Below are positions 1 to 6,442 of a stretch of 57,275 nt of DNA, piece after piece (position 1 is the first letter of the stretch; every line of letters starts with the position of its first letter). The stretch comes from a virus. Location: IMG/VR virus record IMGVR_UViG_3300022542_000851, positions 1-57,275 of that record; one strand, given 5' to 3'. The position numbers were made by a program, and so were the translations under genes. The notes beneath the pieces are model-generated. The model had not been told where the DNA came from. It saw only the letters and a list, made by a program, of their open reading frames with translations, and made no database searches.

Positions 1-141
1 CCGGTCTTGAGGTCCGGGACGTACACCCCGTCGGCCTCGAGCATGCCAACCAGGTCGACCTCGCCGGCGACATCGGAATCGGTGGCGCCCGAGTAGTCGC
101 GGCCCGTGCCGCGGCCGAGCTCGCGCGCCTCGCCGGTGTCG
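1..141. repeat. Terminal direct repeat, left copy
   Basis: Bases 1-141 are identical to 57135-57275. The repeat lies inside the RecB-like nuclease gene, and that reading frame continues without a break when the two copies are merged. This shows a closed circle or circularly permuted genome of 57,134 bp. The length equals a common assembler k-mer, so the overlap is probably an assembly artefact of a circular contig rather than a physical terminal repeat. Confidence 0.95.
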
Positions 142-425
142 ACGTCGAGCGCGAAGGCGACGTCGGCCACCAGGTGGTGCGGGTCGACCGGCAGCTCGTC
201 GAGGAGGCCCTCGTCGAGGACGTGCTCCGCGAGCTCGCGGGCGCCCTCGTCGCGCTCGTCGAGCAGCTCCCGGGCGTCGCCGGCGGCGGCGCGCTTGACC
301 CACCAGTCGAAGCCGGTGCCTCGATCGGCGTAGGTCGACGTCTCGCGCGCCCGTGGCAGGATGCCCTGGGCGGAGGCCGGGCAGGCCTCGACGCGCTCGG
401 CTTCGGAGGCGGTAAAGAGGGTCAC
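1..425 (-). CDS. RecB/Cas4-like PD-(D/E)XK nuclease, N-terminal part (split by window end)
   Basis: N-terminal 141 codons of a 407-aa protein that continues at 56336-57275. The start is GTG at 425, overlapping the MazG stop as GTGA. The N-terminus has the 'ASEAERVEACPAS' type of segment seen at the start of phage RecB-like exonucleases (a first Cys of an iron-sulphur or zinc set). It then reads GEVDLVGM, leading into the VPDLKTG active-site motif: an Asp, then D-x-K. The predicted role is a 5'-3' exonuclease for recombination or DNA processing, working with the RecT-like protein two genes upstream. The start is my own translation across the join; ATG at 44 would lose the Asp motif. Confidence 0.8.
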   Translation of the reverse strand, partial: MTLFTASEAERVEACPASAQGILPRARETSTYADRGTGFDWWVKRAAAGDARELLDERDEGARELAEHVLDEGLLDELPVDPHHLVADVAFALDVDTGEARELGRGTGRDYSGATDSDVAGEVDLVGMLEADGVYVPDLKT

Positions 426-811
426 AGCGCCTTGCCGCCATGCCGTCGCGGTCGGGTCTTGTTGTACGCGAGCTTCGCGAGCACCGCCGCTTCAAGGTCG
501 ATTCCGTGCCGACCGCAGAAGTCACCGATGCGGATTAGCACATCGGCAAGCTCGCTCGGCAACCCTTCGGGCTTGCCGCCATCGCCCGAGCGCGGTTTGG
601 TGTCGCCGACTCGCAGAGCCTCAAGCGCTTCGCTCAACTCGGAGTGCATGAGCGCGATGCGCGCGCCGGCGTCACACGTGCCGAGCGGCGAGGTCATCGG
701 CTCGGCGCCGGTCTCGGTACCCCACCATCCTGAATCGTGCGCCGTCCTGAACGACTCGCGACAGAGCTCGGCGATAGTTATCTCGCCGCACTTGGGCTTG
801 GGCGCGCTCAC
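422..811 (-). CDS. MazG-like nucleotide pyrophosphohydrolase
   Basis: A 129-aa all-alpha protein with the metal-binding MazG pattern: HSELSEALE at about residues 56-64 (E-x-x-E) and SELADVLIRIGD at about 86-97 (E-x-x-D). MazG-type enzymes hydrolyse (d)NTPs to monophosphates and PPi; phage versions are thought to adjust nucleotide or alarmone pools. The gene overlaps the RecT-like gene upstream (ATGA) and the nuclease downstream (GTGA), so all three are in one translation-coupled recombination/replication operon. An extra N-terminal segment of about 40 aa precedes the core. Confidence 0.85.
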   Translation of the reverse strand: MSAPKPKCGEITIAELCRESFRTAHDSGWWGTETGAEPMTSPLGTCDAGARIALMHSELSEALEALRVGDTKPRSGDGGKPEGLPSELADVLIRIGDFCGRHGIDLEAAVLAKLAYNKTRPRRHGGKAL

Positions 812-1746
812 GCCTTGATCTCCCCTCGGCGCATCGTCAGCTGTTTCCCGAGGACCTCGCGCGCGTTCGTCCCCTTGGGAACGGCGAGCTGGATCTGGGC
901 GCCGATGGCGTCGACCTCTTTCGCCTTGGTCGCCGCCGCGATGAGCTTCCCGTACTTGTCGATTGCACCGGCGTCGTCGAACTCGACGGCCTCGTCCCCG
1001 GGGAGCTCGCCGGCCGGCGGCGCCACGCTCTCCATCGGCGGCGCAGCAGAGCGCAGCTGCGACTGATCGTCGGCGTCGCCGTCAGCCAGATGAACGCCGG
1101 TGCACTGACCGTAGATCATCCGGAGCAGCTTCCTGGTGGCCTTGCCGAGGATGGCGTCCGCCCCCTGCCCGCTGTTAACCCGGACCGGGATCCGTTCGTC
1201 GATCTCGGTGCCGGCGGCATCCTTCGACAGGATGCGCTGCAGTTGCATCTCCTTGTCGTTCAGGAGCCACCTCGCTCGCGCGCCGACGAGTGCGCCACCG
1301 TTGACGATCTTGGGGACCTCGAAGCTGTAGAGCAGGTTGCTCATGCCCGGGAGCGTCGGGACCGTGGCCTCGAAGAACTCCTTGGTCAGGTAGCTCCTGC
1401 TGGCGATGATGTTGAACTGATTCCCGACCGGCAAGGCGCCCTGCAAGAGGGCCTCGATCAGACACCGCTTGACATCCTTCTCGGGGTAGCCGCCGGAGCT
1501 GTCCTTGTCGGTGCGGAAGCCGAGGCACGAGCCCTGCAGCGCCACGATGTCTTTCATGACCTCCGGCGTCAGGGCATCCTGTAGCATCCGGATACCCCGG
1601 GCCATCGTGATGGCCTTCGACATCCGGCCGGCGGGGAGCTCGGCCAGCGCGGCCTGCTCGACGATCTCGTCGAGCCTGCGGACGGCCTCCGGAATCAGTA
1701 CGGCGACGGGCTTGGGGTCGGTGGTCGCGAGGGCTGCTTTCGGCAT
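808..1746 (-). CDS. Possible RecT-like single-strand annealing protein
   Basis: A 312-aa protein with a good ribosome binding site (GGAGG 7 bases before ATG). Residues 60-110 contain LQGSCLGFRTDKDSSGGYP, then a helix (VKRCLIEALLQGALP) and GNQFNIIASRSYLT. This order (helix, Gly-rich turn, Asn/Ile strand, aromatic strand) recalls the core of RecT-type annealing proteins, though I cannot show homology from motifs alone. The C-terminal 90 residues are acidic, then charged-helical. Position just upstream of MazG and the RecB-like nuclease supports an exonuclease/annealase pair. Alternative: a conserved phage protein of unknown function. Confidence 0.5.
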   Translation of the reverse strand: MPKAALATTDPKPVAVLIPEAVRRLDEIVEQAALAELPAGRMSKAITMARGIRMLQDALTPEVMKDIVALQGSCLGFRTDKDSSGGYPEKDVKRCLIEALLQGALPVGNQFNIIASRSYLTKEFFEATVPTLPGMSNLLYSFEVPKIVNGGALVGARARWLLNDKEMQLQRILSKDAAGTEIDERIPVRVNSGQGADAILGKATRKLLRMIYGQCTGVHLADGDADDQSQLRSAAPPMESVAPPAGELPGDEAVEFDDAGAIDKYGKLIAAATKAKEVDAIGAQIQLAVPKGTNAREVLGKQLTMRRGEIKA

Positions 1747-1749
1747 TGT

Positions 1750-2142
1750 CTATCCTCCTGTTTTCGCCGCGCGCTCGCGGCTGCGTAGGTTGCTGCTGTT
1801 GTCGCCGAGAGCGGCCGTCAGCCGGTCGACGCTCGACATCCGGCCGCCGGCGCGGCGAACGCGCCCCATCGTGGCGACCTCGGCATCGGGCATCGGCCGG
1901 GCCGTGGCGACGACCGGCGCGAGCTGCGCCGGCCGGCGCATGTAGGCGCCGCCGCCGGCCGCCACCAGGTCGAGCCGCCGGACGCAATCCGGGCAACCAC
2001 GCGGCGCGTAGGCCGGGGCCTCGTCGACGTCGGCGAGCTCGCAGCAGCTGACGCCCATCTCCGCGCGCAGCTGCGCCATCCTCGCCGCGGCCTCGGCGAC
2101 CTCCTGGAACCCGGCGCCCTGGGCGGTGCGAGGGTCGCTCAT
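1750..2142 (-). CDS. Hypothetical protein with CC/CPxC cysteine pairs
   Basis: A 130-aa protein. The ATG at 2142 overlaps the upstream stop as ATGA, so it is preferred over a start further upstream. An N-terminal helix (AAARMAQLRAEMG) is followed by CC and a GCPDC pair at about residues 33-54, which could hold a zinc ion. The rest is Arg/Ala-rich with no recognised domain. It sits immediately before the RecT-like gene and is probably an early accessory protein. Confidence 0.65.
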   Translation of the reverse strand: MSDPRTAQGAGFQEVAEAAARMAQLRAEMGVSCCELADVDEAPAYAPRGCPDCVRRLDLVAAGGGAYMRRPAQLAPVVATARPMPDAEVATMGRVRRAGGRMSSVDRLTAALGDNSSNLRSRERAAKTGG

Positions 2143-2735
2143 GACCGGCCCTCCGCGACCGCTGCGCACTGCTCGGCGGAAAAAGCGGCGCCCGACTCCG
2201 AGGGCCTGGAGCCGGGCGCCTGGGCCTCAAGTGAGAGGCAGGGAGGACTGGCAAGGAGGGTGACGCGCTCACGACTGACGCACGAGCCACTCTCGAACTT
2301 CTCGATGGCGACGACCGTCGGGTCCCGGCGGAAGGTGTCCACCTCGAGCTCGCCGGTCACCCTCGACGAGCTGCCGGTGACGAACAGGACCCGCCAGTGA
2401 TCGGGCTCGACCCACTTCGTGCAGGCCGGGCATTCTCCGCGCTGGTCGCACCGGCCCGAGATGTCCTCGAGGGTGAGGGAGTGTCGACCGCAGAAGTAGC
2501 GGACTCCGCTGGACTCGATGAGAGCGTAGGCGCCGCACTCCCGGCACGGCCCGGTGATGGACGGGTAGACGTGCCAGGACCCCGAACACGTCGCTGCCGT
2601 CGTACTCTCGGCCGGTTGGAAGTGGCGGGTGCGGCGCCACTGGCCGGAACCGCCGTCCGGGTCGATGGCTTCGAAGCCGAACGGAATTGCGGTAGGTTCG
2701 CCCATCTGTGCTACCTTGCTATCTGTATCTGACAT
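2139..2735 (-). CDS. Cysteine-rich (zinc-binding) hypothetical protein
   Basis: A 198-aa protein. ATG at 2735 is chosen because GAGGAGG lies 7 bases upstream; a longer frame exists but has no such site. It has several potential zinc ligands: GPCRECGAY, then YFCGRHSL, then CDQRGECPACTKW at about residues 60-105. The fold is probably one or two zinc ribbons; the function is unknown. The stop overlaps the next start (ATGA). Confidence 0.7.
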   Translation of the reverse strand: MSDTDSKVAQMGEPTAIPFGFEAIDPDGGSGQWRRTRHFQPAESTTAATCSGSWHVYPSITGPCRECGAYALIESSGVRYFCGRHSLTLEDISGRCDQRGECPACTKWVEPDHWRVLFVTGSSSRVTGELEVDTFRRDPTVVAIEKFESGSCVSRERVTLLASPPCLSLEAQAPGSRPSESGAAFSAEQCAAVAEGRS

Positions 2736-2817
2736 GGAGTCCTCCTCTGGATTCGTGTCTCTCGCCCTCGGGGTCGCCTGCCGCCAAGCTGTGACGACCC
2801 CCGGGGCGTTCTTCGTT

Positions 2818-3033
2818 TCAGGCCGCCGCTCTGGCGACCTCGAGCAAGTCGCCAACTAGCGCCTGCGTATCCGGGGACGGGACGCGCGGTCCGCCACGAG
2901 GGCGCAGCCGGCCGGTCAACAGCTTCCAGGTATCGTCGCTCCACTGGGCGAAGCTCTCGTCGAGCCCCGTCCCGAGCACGGCGGCGCTGATGTCCTTGGC
3001 GAGCGCGCGGCGGTTCGCTTCGTGAGCGCGCAT
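2818..3033 (-). CDS. Small hypothetical protein
   Basis: A 71-aa helical, Arg/Ala-rich protein. It begins at the ATG directly after the TAG of the 33-codon upstream gene (TAGATG), so translation is probably coupled. No motif is recognised. It is the second gene after the early promoter at 3153-3192. Confidence 0.6.
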   Translation of the reverse strand: MRAHEANRRALAKDISAAVLGTGLDESFAQWSDDTWKLLTGRLRPRGGPRVPSPDTQALVGDLLEVARAAA

Positions 3034-3135
3034 CTACTTGGCCCCCTTCGCCTTGCCGTCGCAGAACCAGGGGCAGAGCGTCCACACGTGGCCGCAGTCG
3101 TCGCGCTTGGTCGTCGTCGTCGTTTTGTTCGTCAT
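3034..3135 (-). CDS. 33-aa mini-protein with C-H-C-C pattern
   Basis: A short frame with a strong site (AGGAGGA 8 bases before ATG at 3135) directly after a consensus promoter. The product has a basic/Thr start, then DDCGHVWTLCPWFCDGK and a Lys-rich tail. The C..H....C...C arrangement could bind one zinc ion. The stop TAG abuts the ATG of the next gene. Too short for homology; coding is supported by its ribosome site, promoter and coupling. Confidence 0.55.
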   Translation of the reverse strand: MTNKTTTTTKRDDCGHVWTLCPWFCDGKAKGAK

Positions 3136-3152
3136 GTTCCGTTCCTCCTACC

Positions 3153-3192
3153 TTCTATAACGTAGAATAGCCGGAAAAGGTTGCCTTGTCAA
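3153..3192 (-). promoter_or_regulatory. Early promoter with overlapping dyad
   Basis: On the minus strand, -35 TTGACA (3187-3192), a 17-base spacer and -10 TATTCT (3164-3169) form a near-consensus sigma-70 promoter. A dyad TTCTA-TAACG-TAGAA (3153-3167) overlaps the -10 and the expected start site, so a repressor bound there would block initiation. It reads into the 3135 gene and on towards the RecT-like, MazG and nuclease genes. The RHH gene at 3203-3445 lies just upstream and is a candidate for its regulator. Confidence 0.7.
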
Positions 3193-3202
3193 GTGATCGG
3201 CC

Positions 3203-3445
3203 CTAAGTGTCCTCTGTGCCGAGACTTTCAAGCGTACGCAGGAAGCTCTCGCATGCTTTCCTGATGACTATTTGCTTTGACACGCCGAGCTGTCTCCCTG
3301 CGGCCAGAATGCGGGCGGCGTCGGCCTTCGAGAACCGGACGGACCACTCGGGGCCGTCGAGGGCTTCGTCGCCGATAGGATGGCGGCCGCCGGCGCCAGG
3401 TGCCGGGCCGGGCCGGCGCTTCTTCGATGCTCGTTTTCTAGGCAT
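3203..3445 (-). CDS. RHH-type DNA-binding protein
   Basis: An 80-aa protein with a Lys/Arg-rich N-terminal arm. The core reads EWSVRFSKADAARILAAGRQLGVSKQIVIRKACESFL: a beta strand and two helices, with a LGVS-x-x-x-VIRKA turn typical of CopG/MetJ/Arc-like RHH repressors. No strong ribosome site is seen. It ends 10 bases before the promoter at 3153-3192, which carries a dyad in its -10; it may regulate that promoter, but this is inferred. Confidence 0.6.
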   Translation of the reverse strand: MPRKRASKKRRPGPAPGAGGRHPIGDEALDGPEWSVRFSKADAARILAAGRQLGVSKQIVIRKACESFLRTLESLGTEDT

Positions 3446-3462
3446 AACATGAGGGTATCAAC

Positions 3463-3948
3463 TCAGCTGCCGCGAACGGCGGCCGTCGGCGGCTCACCGT
3501 TCATGACCAGCGGCGCCGGACTCGAGCGCGTCTCGTCGAAGTCGAGCGCCGTCGGCTCGATCCTCCGCTCGTTCGCAGCAGCGCGCCGACCGATCCGCTC
3601 GGCCAGAGACGGCTGCTCGTGACCCTGCGCGCAGTACTTGGCACCGGCGAGCGTGGCGTCCCGGCACCCCTCGGCGCCCAGACACTCCGGGGCGTCCTCG
3701 ATGCGCGCGGCCGTCAGGCGGACGATGACCGCCTCGAGCGTTGCGGCTGTGTGCGACGAGGCCGGGATGTCGACCGGGATCGACTCGACGTCCCTGTGGA
3801 TGTCGATGGCCCAGCCGTCCTCTGTCGACCGGAACGCGGCGTTCACCCGGCCGAGTCGATAGCGCGCGCCGGACAGCCGGAATCCGAGGCGCTGCAGGAT
3901 GGCGAGCGCCTGCACTTGGGTCGCTCGCTCCTCTGTCAGCTCGATCAT
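3463..3948 (-). CDS. Hypothetical protein
   Basis: A 161-aa protein starting at ATG 3948 with GAGGTGA 6 bases upstream. The N-terminal half looks like a small alpha/beta domain (TQVQALAILQRLGFRLS ... WAIDIHRDVESIPVDI), then a CLGAEGCRD...YCAQGH segment with possible zinc ligands. The start lies immediately downstream of the terminator at 3964-4014, so expression needs readthrough of that terminator or an unseen promoter. No family recognised. Confidence 0.6.
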   Translation of the reverse strand: MIELTEERATQVQALAILQRLGFRLSGARYRLGRVNAAFRSTEDGWAIDIHRDVESIPVDIPASSHTAATLEAVIVRLTAARIEDAPECLGAEGCRDATLAGAKYCAQGHEQPSLAERIGRRAAANERRIEPTALDFDETRSSPAPLVMNGEPPTAAVRGS

Positions 3949-3963
3949 GGCGTCACCTCAGCG

Positions 3964-4014
3964 GAAAAAAACGGCGGCCGGCACCCCGAGCTCGGACCTG
4001 CTCGACCGGCCGCC
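3964..4014 (-). terminator. Rho-independent terminator
   Basis: On the minus strand a GC-rich stem (GGGCGGCCGG ... CCGGCCGCC) is followed by G and seven T (3965-3971). It ends transcripts arriving from higher coordinates, that is, from the structured segment 4530-4015. Stem and T-tract closely resemble the plus-strand terminator at 11140-11179. Confidence 0.85.
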
Positions 4015-4530
4015 CGTATGTGGCTTGAGATAGGCAGCGCTGCTCGTAGCAGATCGTTGGAGCGGCGCTCCGATGAGTCGCGGAATGCGGTGCACCGGGG
4101 CCGACTCGCCGCCCAACCGACTCGCCAAAGAGGGTTGATTTCGGGCGACGAGTCGACCTCGATGCACTGCGATGTGCCGGACGGCTCCGGCGGGCCTGCG
4201 AGAACTCTTTCGCCTCGTGGCTTAAACGACTCATCCCCCGCAGCGGGGGGTCGCCGGATGGTGAGCGCTTGGCGCGAATCACGCTGTAGCCCTGGGATAG
4301 AACCGGGACACCCAGGGAGCCGAGAACCTGCTAGAGCCCGTAGTGACGCCCTTGTCGTCCGGGGTGGGGCTTCCTGCCTCCCGTCAGCAAGTGACGGTCC
4401 CCCACTTTGGTTCTTGCGCCCTGCTCGGCCAGATACTCGCCCCGCACGCTCGAAGGGGCGGCCGTACAGCCGCGACACGCACCGGGCGTTCGCGGGCGAG
4501 GAAGATGGCCGACCTTTCCAGCTTGCGGGG
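3964..4530 (-). ncRNA. Candidate large structured noncoding RNA
   Basis: A stretch of about 570 bases holds no convincing gene: frames in it are Arg/Pro/Ser-rich, lack ribosome sites and overlap one another. Read on the minus strand it is dense in hairpins. Examples are GTGGGG (4405-4400) with CCCCAC (4369-4364) enclosing CCGTCA/TGACGG (4397-4392 and 4386-4381); CCCTGGG/CCCAGGG (4317-4311 and 4296-4290); CCCCCG-CTG-CGGGGG; GCCGGA-GCCG-TCCGGC; GGAGCG-C-CGCTCC. It ends at a strong terminator. Either a phage large ornate RNA (GOLLD/ROOL-like in size) or a remnant guide-RNA-type element of an IS200/IS605 transposon is possible. No promoter of its own is obvious. Confidence 0.5.
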
Positions 4531-4872
4531 TTATGCATGAGACCTTCGCGCGCCGGTGACCGGCATGTGGCGGACGATGACAGGCTTCTTGTAAGGGAGC
4601 CTGCCGGACGAGTCGAGAGCCACGCGAAAGCCGTTCCACGGAAACGAGCTCTCTCCCGTCGAGACGATCGCCCCTTTGCGAATCAGGCGGTCGATGATGG
4701 GAGCGAGTCGGTCCGTCACCCAGAAGACCGAGAATCCTCCGTGCTCGCGGATCTGCCGCAGGACGAGATCCCTGAGAGACTCTCGGTTGATGAGTTTTCG
4801 AGCTCCGGACCTCCTCGGCGTGACCTCACGGCCGACGAGACGGCAGGCTGTGCCGGGGGCGAGGTTAGGCAC
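4531..4872 (-). CDS. Hypothetical protein, possible winged helix
   Basis: A 113-aa protein. GTG at 4872 is chosen because GGAGG lies 7 bases before it and it overlaps the preceding stop region. Residues 25-75 (RESLRDLVLRQIREHGGFSVFWVTDRLAPIIDRLIRKGAIVST) suggest helix-turn-helix plus a wing (...SFPWNGFRVAL). A DNA-binding role is possible but not shown. It is the last gene before the structured RNA segment. Confidence 0.6.
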   Translation of the reverse strand: MPNLAPGTACRLVGREVTPRRSGARKLINRESLRDLVLRQIREHGGFSVFWVTDRLAPIIDRLIRKGAIVSTGESSFPWNGFRVALDSSGRLPYKKPVIVRHMPVTGARRSHA

Positions 4873-5152
4873 CGGTCGCCTCCGTCGGCTCGGCATGCTC
4901 GAGCGCCAGCTGGACTTCCGCGAGCACGCGCGGGCCGCTCTCTTCATTGATAGTGCCGCTCAGCGCGCGCTCTACGATGTCGGCCACCGCCAGCAGCGTT
5001 GAGACGTTCCCGCGTTGCTCCTCGCTGCCGGGGCGGCAGACGCGGCACGGATAGCTCAGGGCCCGGACCCGCGTCGCCAGCTTGTGGCCGCAGTCCAGCG
5101 AGACGAGGAACCCGCCACCGCGGACGTCTTCGACATGCACGACGTCAGGCAT
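4865..5152 (-). CDS. Small zinc-ribbon-like hypothetical protein
   Basis: A 95-aa protein. The N-terminal half has two beta strands with LDCGHK and YPCRVCRPG, a C-x-H ... C-x-x-C set at about residues 20-38 typical of a small zinc site in phage early proteins. The C-terminal half is one long helix (STLLAVADIVERAL...VLAEVQLALEHA). It overlaps the methylase gene by 8 bases. Function unknown. Confidence 0.6.
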   Translation of the reverse strand: MPDVVHVEDVRGGGFLVSLDCGHKLATRVRALSYPCRVCRPGSEEQRGNVSTLLAVADIVERALSGTINEESGPRVLAEVQLALEHAEPTEATGA

Positions 5153-6026
5153 GGGTCACCGCCTCCGAGGTGGCGGGCGCCGGCGCTTCAAAGAGGGGCG
5201 CCGGCGAGCGCAACGGCCGATTGCTCCACAGGACCTCGACGCGTCGGGCGTTGCGCCTCGTCCCAGCTCCGGCCACGTTCGAGCTGTGCGTCGTGACTTC
5301 GATTTCCTGTCGAAACCAGGCGGCGTAGAGCTCCTGGTAGAGTTCGGAGTTGTAGCCGCTCACCAGCACCCCGCCCGCCGCGCCGCTCAGCGCCGTCGCC
5401 AGCTCCCGATGAGCGCCCTCCCCGAGCATGTCGACCCGGTAGTCACCTCGGCCGGTTGCCCGCGGAGTCGAGCGAGTACTTCCGAGGTACGGCGGGTCGA
5501 CGTACCAACACACCTCCGGCCCGTCGAATCGCGCGACGAGGGCGGCCGCGGCGCAGCACTCGAACGAGATCCCGCGCAGGCGCTCGACAGCCCCGGCGAA
5601 CCGACCGATCCGCGAGGCAATGCTCGCAGGTACCGATTGGGTCCGGCCGGTGGTAATCGACCAGCCGGTCGCCTTCCCGGCGGTCTTCGCGAAAGACTGA
5701 TTCACGCGACACCAGAATCGACGAGCGCGCTCGAGATCGTCGACCTGGGCCTCGAGGTCAGCGGCGGCGTACTCTTCCCTGGCGTGCGGCGTCAGGACGC
5801 AGGCGAGCTCCAGGTCCTCGCGGCGGTCGCGCAGGACGCGGAAGAAGTTGACAACGGCGCCGTCGAGGTCGTTTGCGATCTCGTGCAATGCCGGAGCTTT
5901 CGCGAAGAGGACCGCGCCCGAGCCGAAAAACGGCTCGATGTACACGTCGTGCGGCGGGAGTAGCGCGGCGATGGTGCGCGCCAGGCCGGCCTTGCCGCCG
6001 TAGTAGGAGAAGACGGGCTTAGGCAA
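5145..6026 (-). CDS. D12-class (Dam-like) DNA adenine N6-methyltransferase
   Basis: About 293 aa from a TTG start at 6026 with GAGGGGG 5 bases upstream; GTG at 6074 would add 16 residues. Motifs in family order: YYGGK at 8-12, EPFFGSGA at 32-39 (AdoMet-binding FxGxG) and DPPY at about 177-180 (catalytic). It transfers a methyl group from AdoMet to N6 of adenine in a short target not deducible here. No partner restriction gene is near, so it is probably an orphan methylase protecting phage DNA or affecting expression. Confidence 0.9.
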   Translation of the reverse strand: MPKPVFSYYGGKAGLARTIAALLPPHDVYIEPFFGSGAVLFAKAPALHEIANDLDGAVVNFFRVLRDRREDLELACVLTPHAREEYAAADLEAQVDDLERARRFWCRVNQSFAKTAGKATGWSITTGRTQSVPASIASRIGRFAGAVERLRGISFECCAAAALVARFDGPEVCWYVDPPYLGSTRSTPRATGRGDYRVDMLGEGAHRELATALSGAAGGVLVSGYNSELYQELYAAWFRQEIEVTTHSSNVAGAGTRRNARRVEVLWSNRPLRSPAPLFEAPAPATSEAVTHA

Positions 6027-6252
6027 GGCGGCCCCCTCGAACTGAGAGCACGCCGAGCACCGACCCGGCGGCACGTCGGCAAAGACGGTGCGACGGAATC
6101 AGCAATCGGCGCCGCGGCGCGCGCTCAGGTCGAGGGAGAGCATCCTGTGCCGCGGTTGTGACACCGACGCCCCGGACAGTCGCCCGGGTAAAGCCGGGTT
6201 GCCCGGCCAGAGTCGAAGTCAAAGTGCTGATTCCACTAGCTTTTTCGGTCAT
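6019..6252 (-). CDS. Doubtful 77-aa protein ahead of methylase
   Basis: ATG at 6252 sits about 20 bases after the operator dyad, with GGCGGG 8 bases upstream, and the frame overlaps the methylase start by 8 bases. The product is Ser/Thr/Arg-rich with no domain. It may be a real leader gene coupled to the methylase, or this segment may only be the methylase 5' untranslated region. Confidence 0.35.
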   Translation of the reverse strand: MTEKASGISTLTSTLAGQPGFTRATVRGVGVTTAAQDALPRPERAPRRRLLIPSHRLCRRAAGSVLGVLSVRGGRLA

Positions 6253-6271
6253 AATCGACCCGCCTTTGCCA

Positions 6272-6306
6272 TTTCCTACCATGTGGCAGATGGTAGGAAA
6301 AGTCAA
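6272..6306 (-). promoter_or_regulatory. Promoter with perfect 11-bp operator dyad
   Basis: Minus-strand -35 TTGACT (rc of 6301-6306), 17-base spacer, weak -10 CATGGT (rc of 6278-6283). The spacer and -10 are covered by a perfect inverted repeat: TTTCCTACCAT (6272-6282), a 7-base gap, then ATGGTAGGAAA (6290-6300). This is the layout of a repressor-controlled promoter for the methylase and following early genes. The binding protein is unknown. No T-tract is present, so it is not a terminator. Confidence 0.6.
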
Positions 6307-6442
6307 GCCCTGAGACGGCGAAGTCGAAATAACCGTCGCGTTTGCCACACTTAGCAAGGGTGCGTCCGGAGCAAGGATCGGCCCCCGTGTCGCCGATGTG
6401 CCACTCGGCGCTCGCTCTGCGATGTCGGTGTTCATGGGTGTT

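Noticed and set aside
4261-4320. Possible tRNA on the minus strand (GGTTCTATCCC looks like a T-loop)
   Set aside because: The T-arm stem does not pair in the 5-bp/7-base form and no acceptor or anticodon arm can be drawn; the segment instead forms a CCCTGGG/CCCAGGG hairpin.
3945-4538. 197-codon and other long frames in the structured segment
   Set aside because: Several overlapping frames of equal quality, Arg/Pro/Ser-rich, no ribosome sites; typical of noncoding high-GC DNA.
6019-6435. 138-codon frame ahead of the methylase
   Set aside because: Its first 60 codons run through a promoter and a perfect operator dyad and lack a ribosome site; only the part from 6252 is listed, at low confidence.
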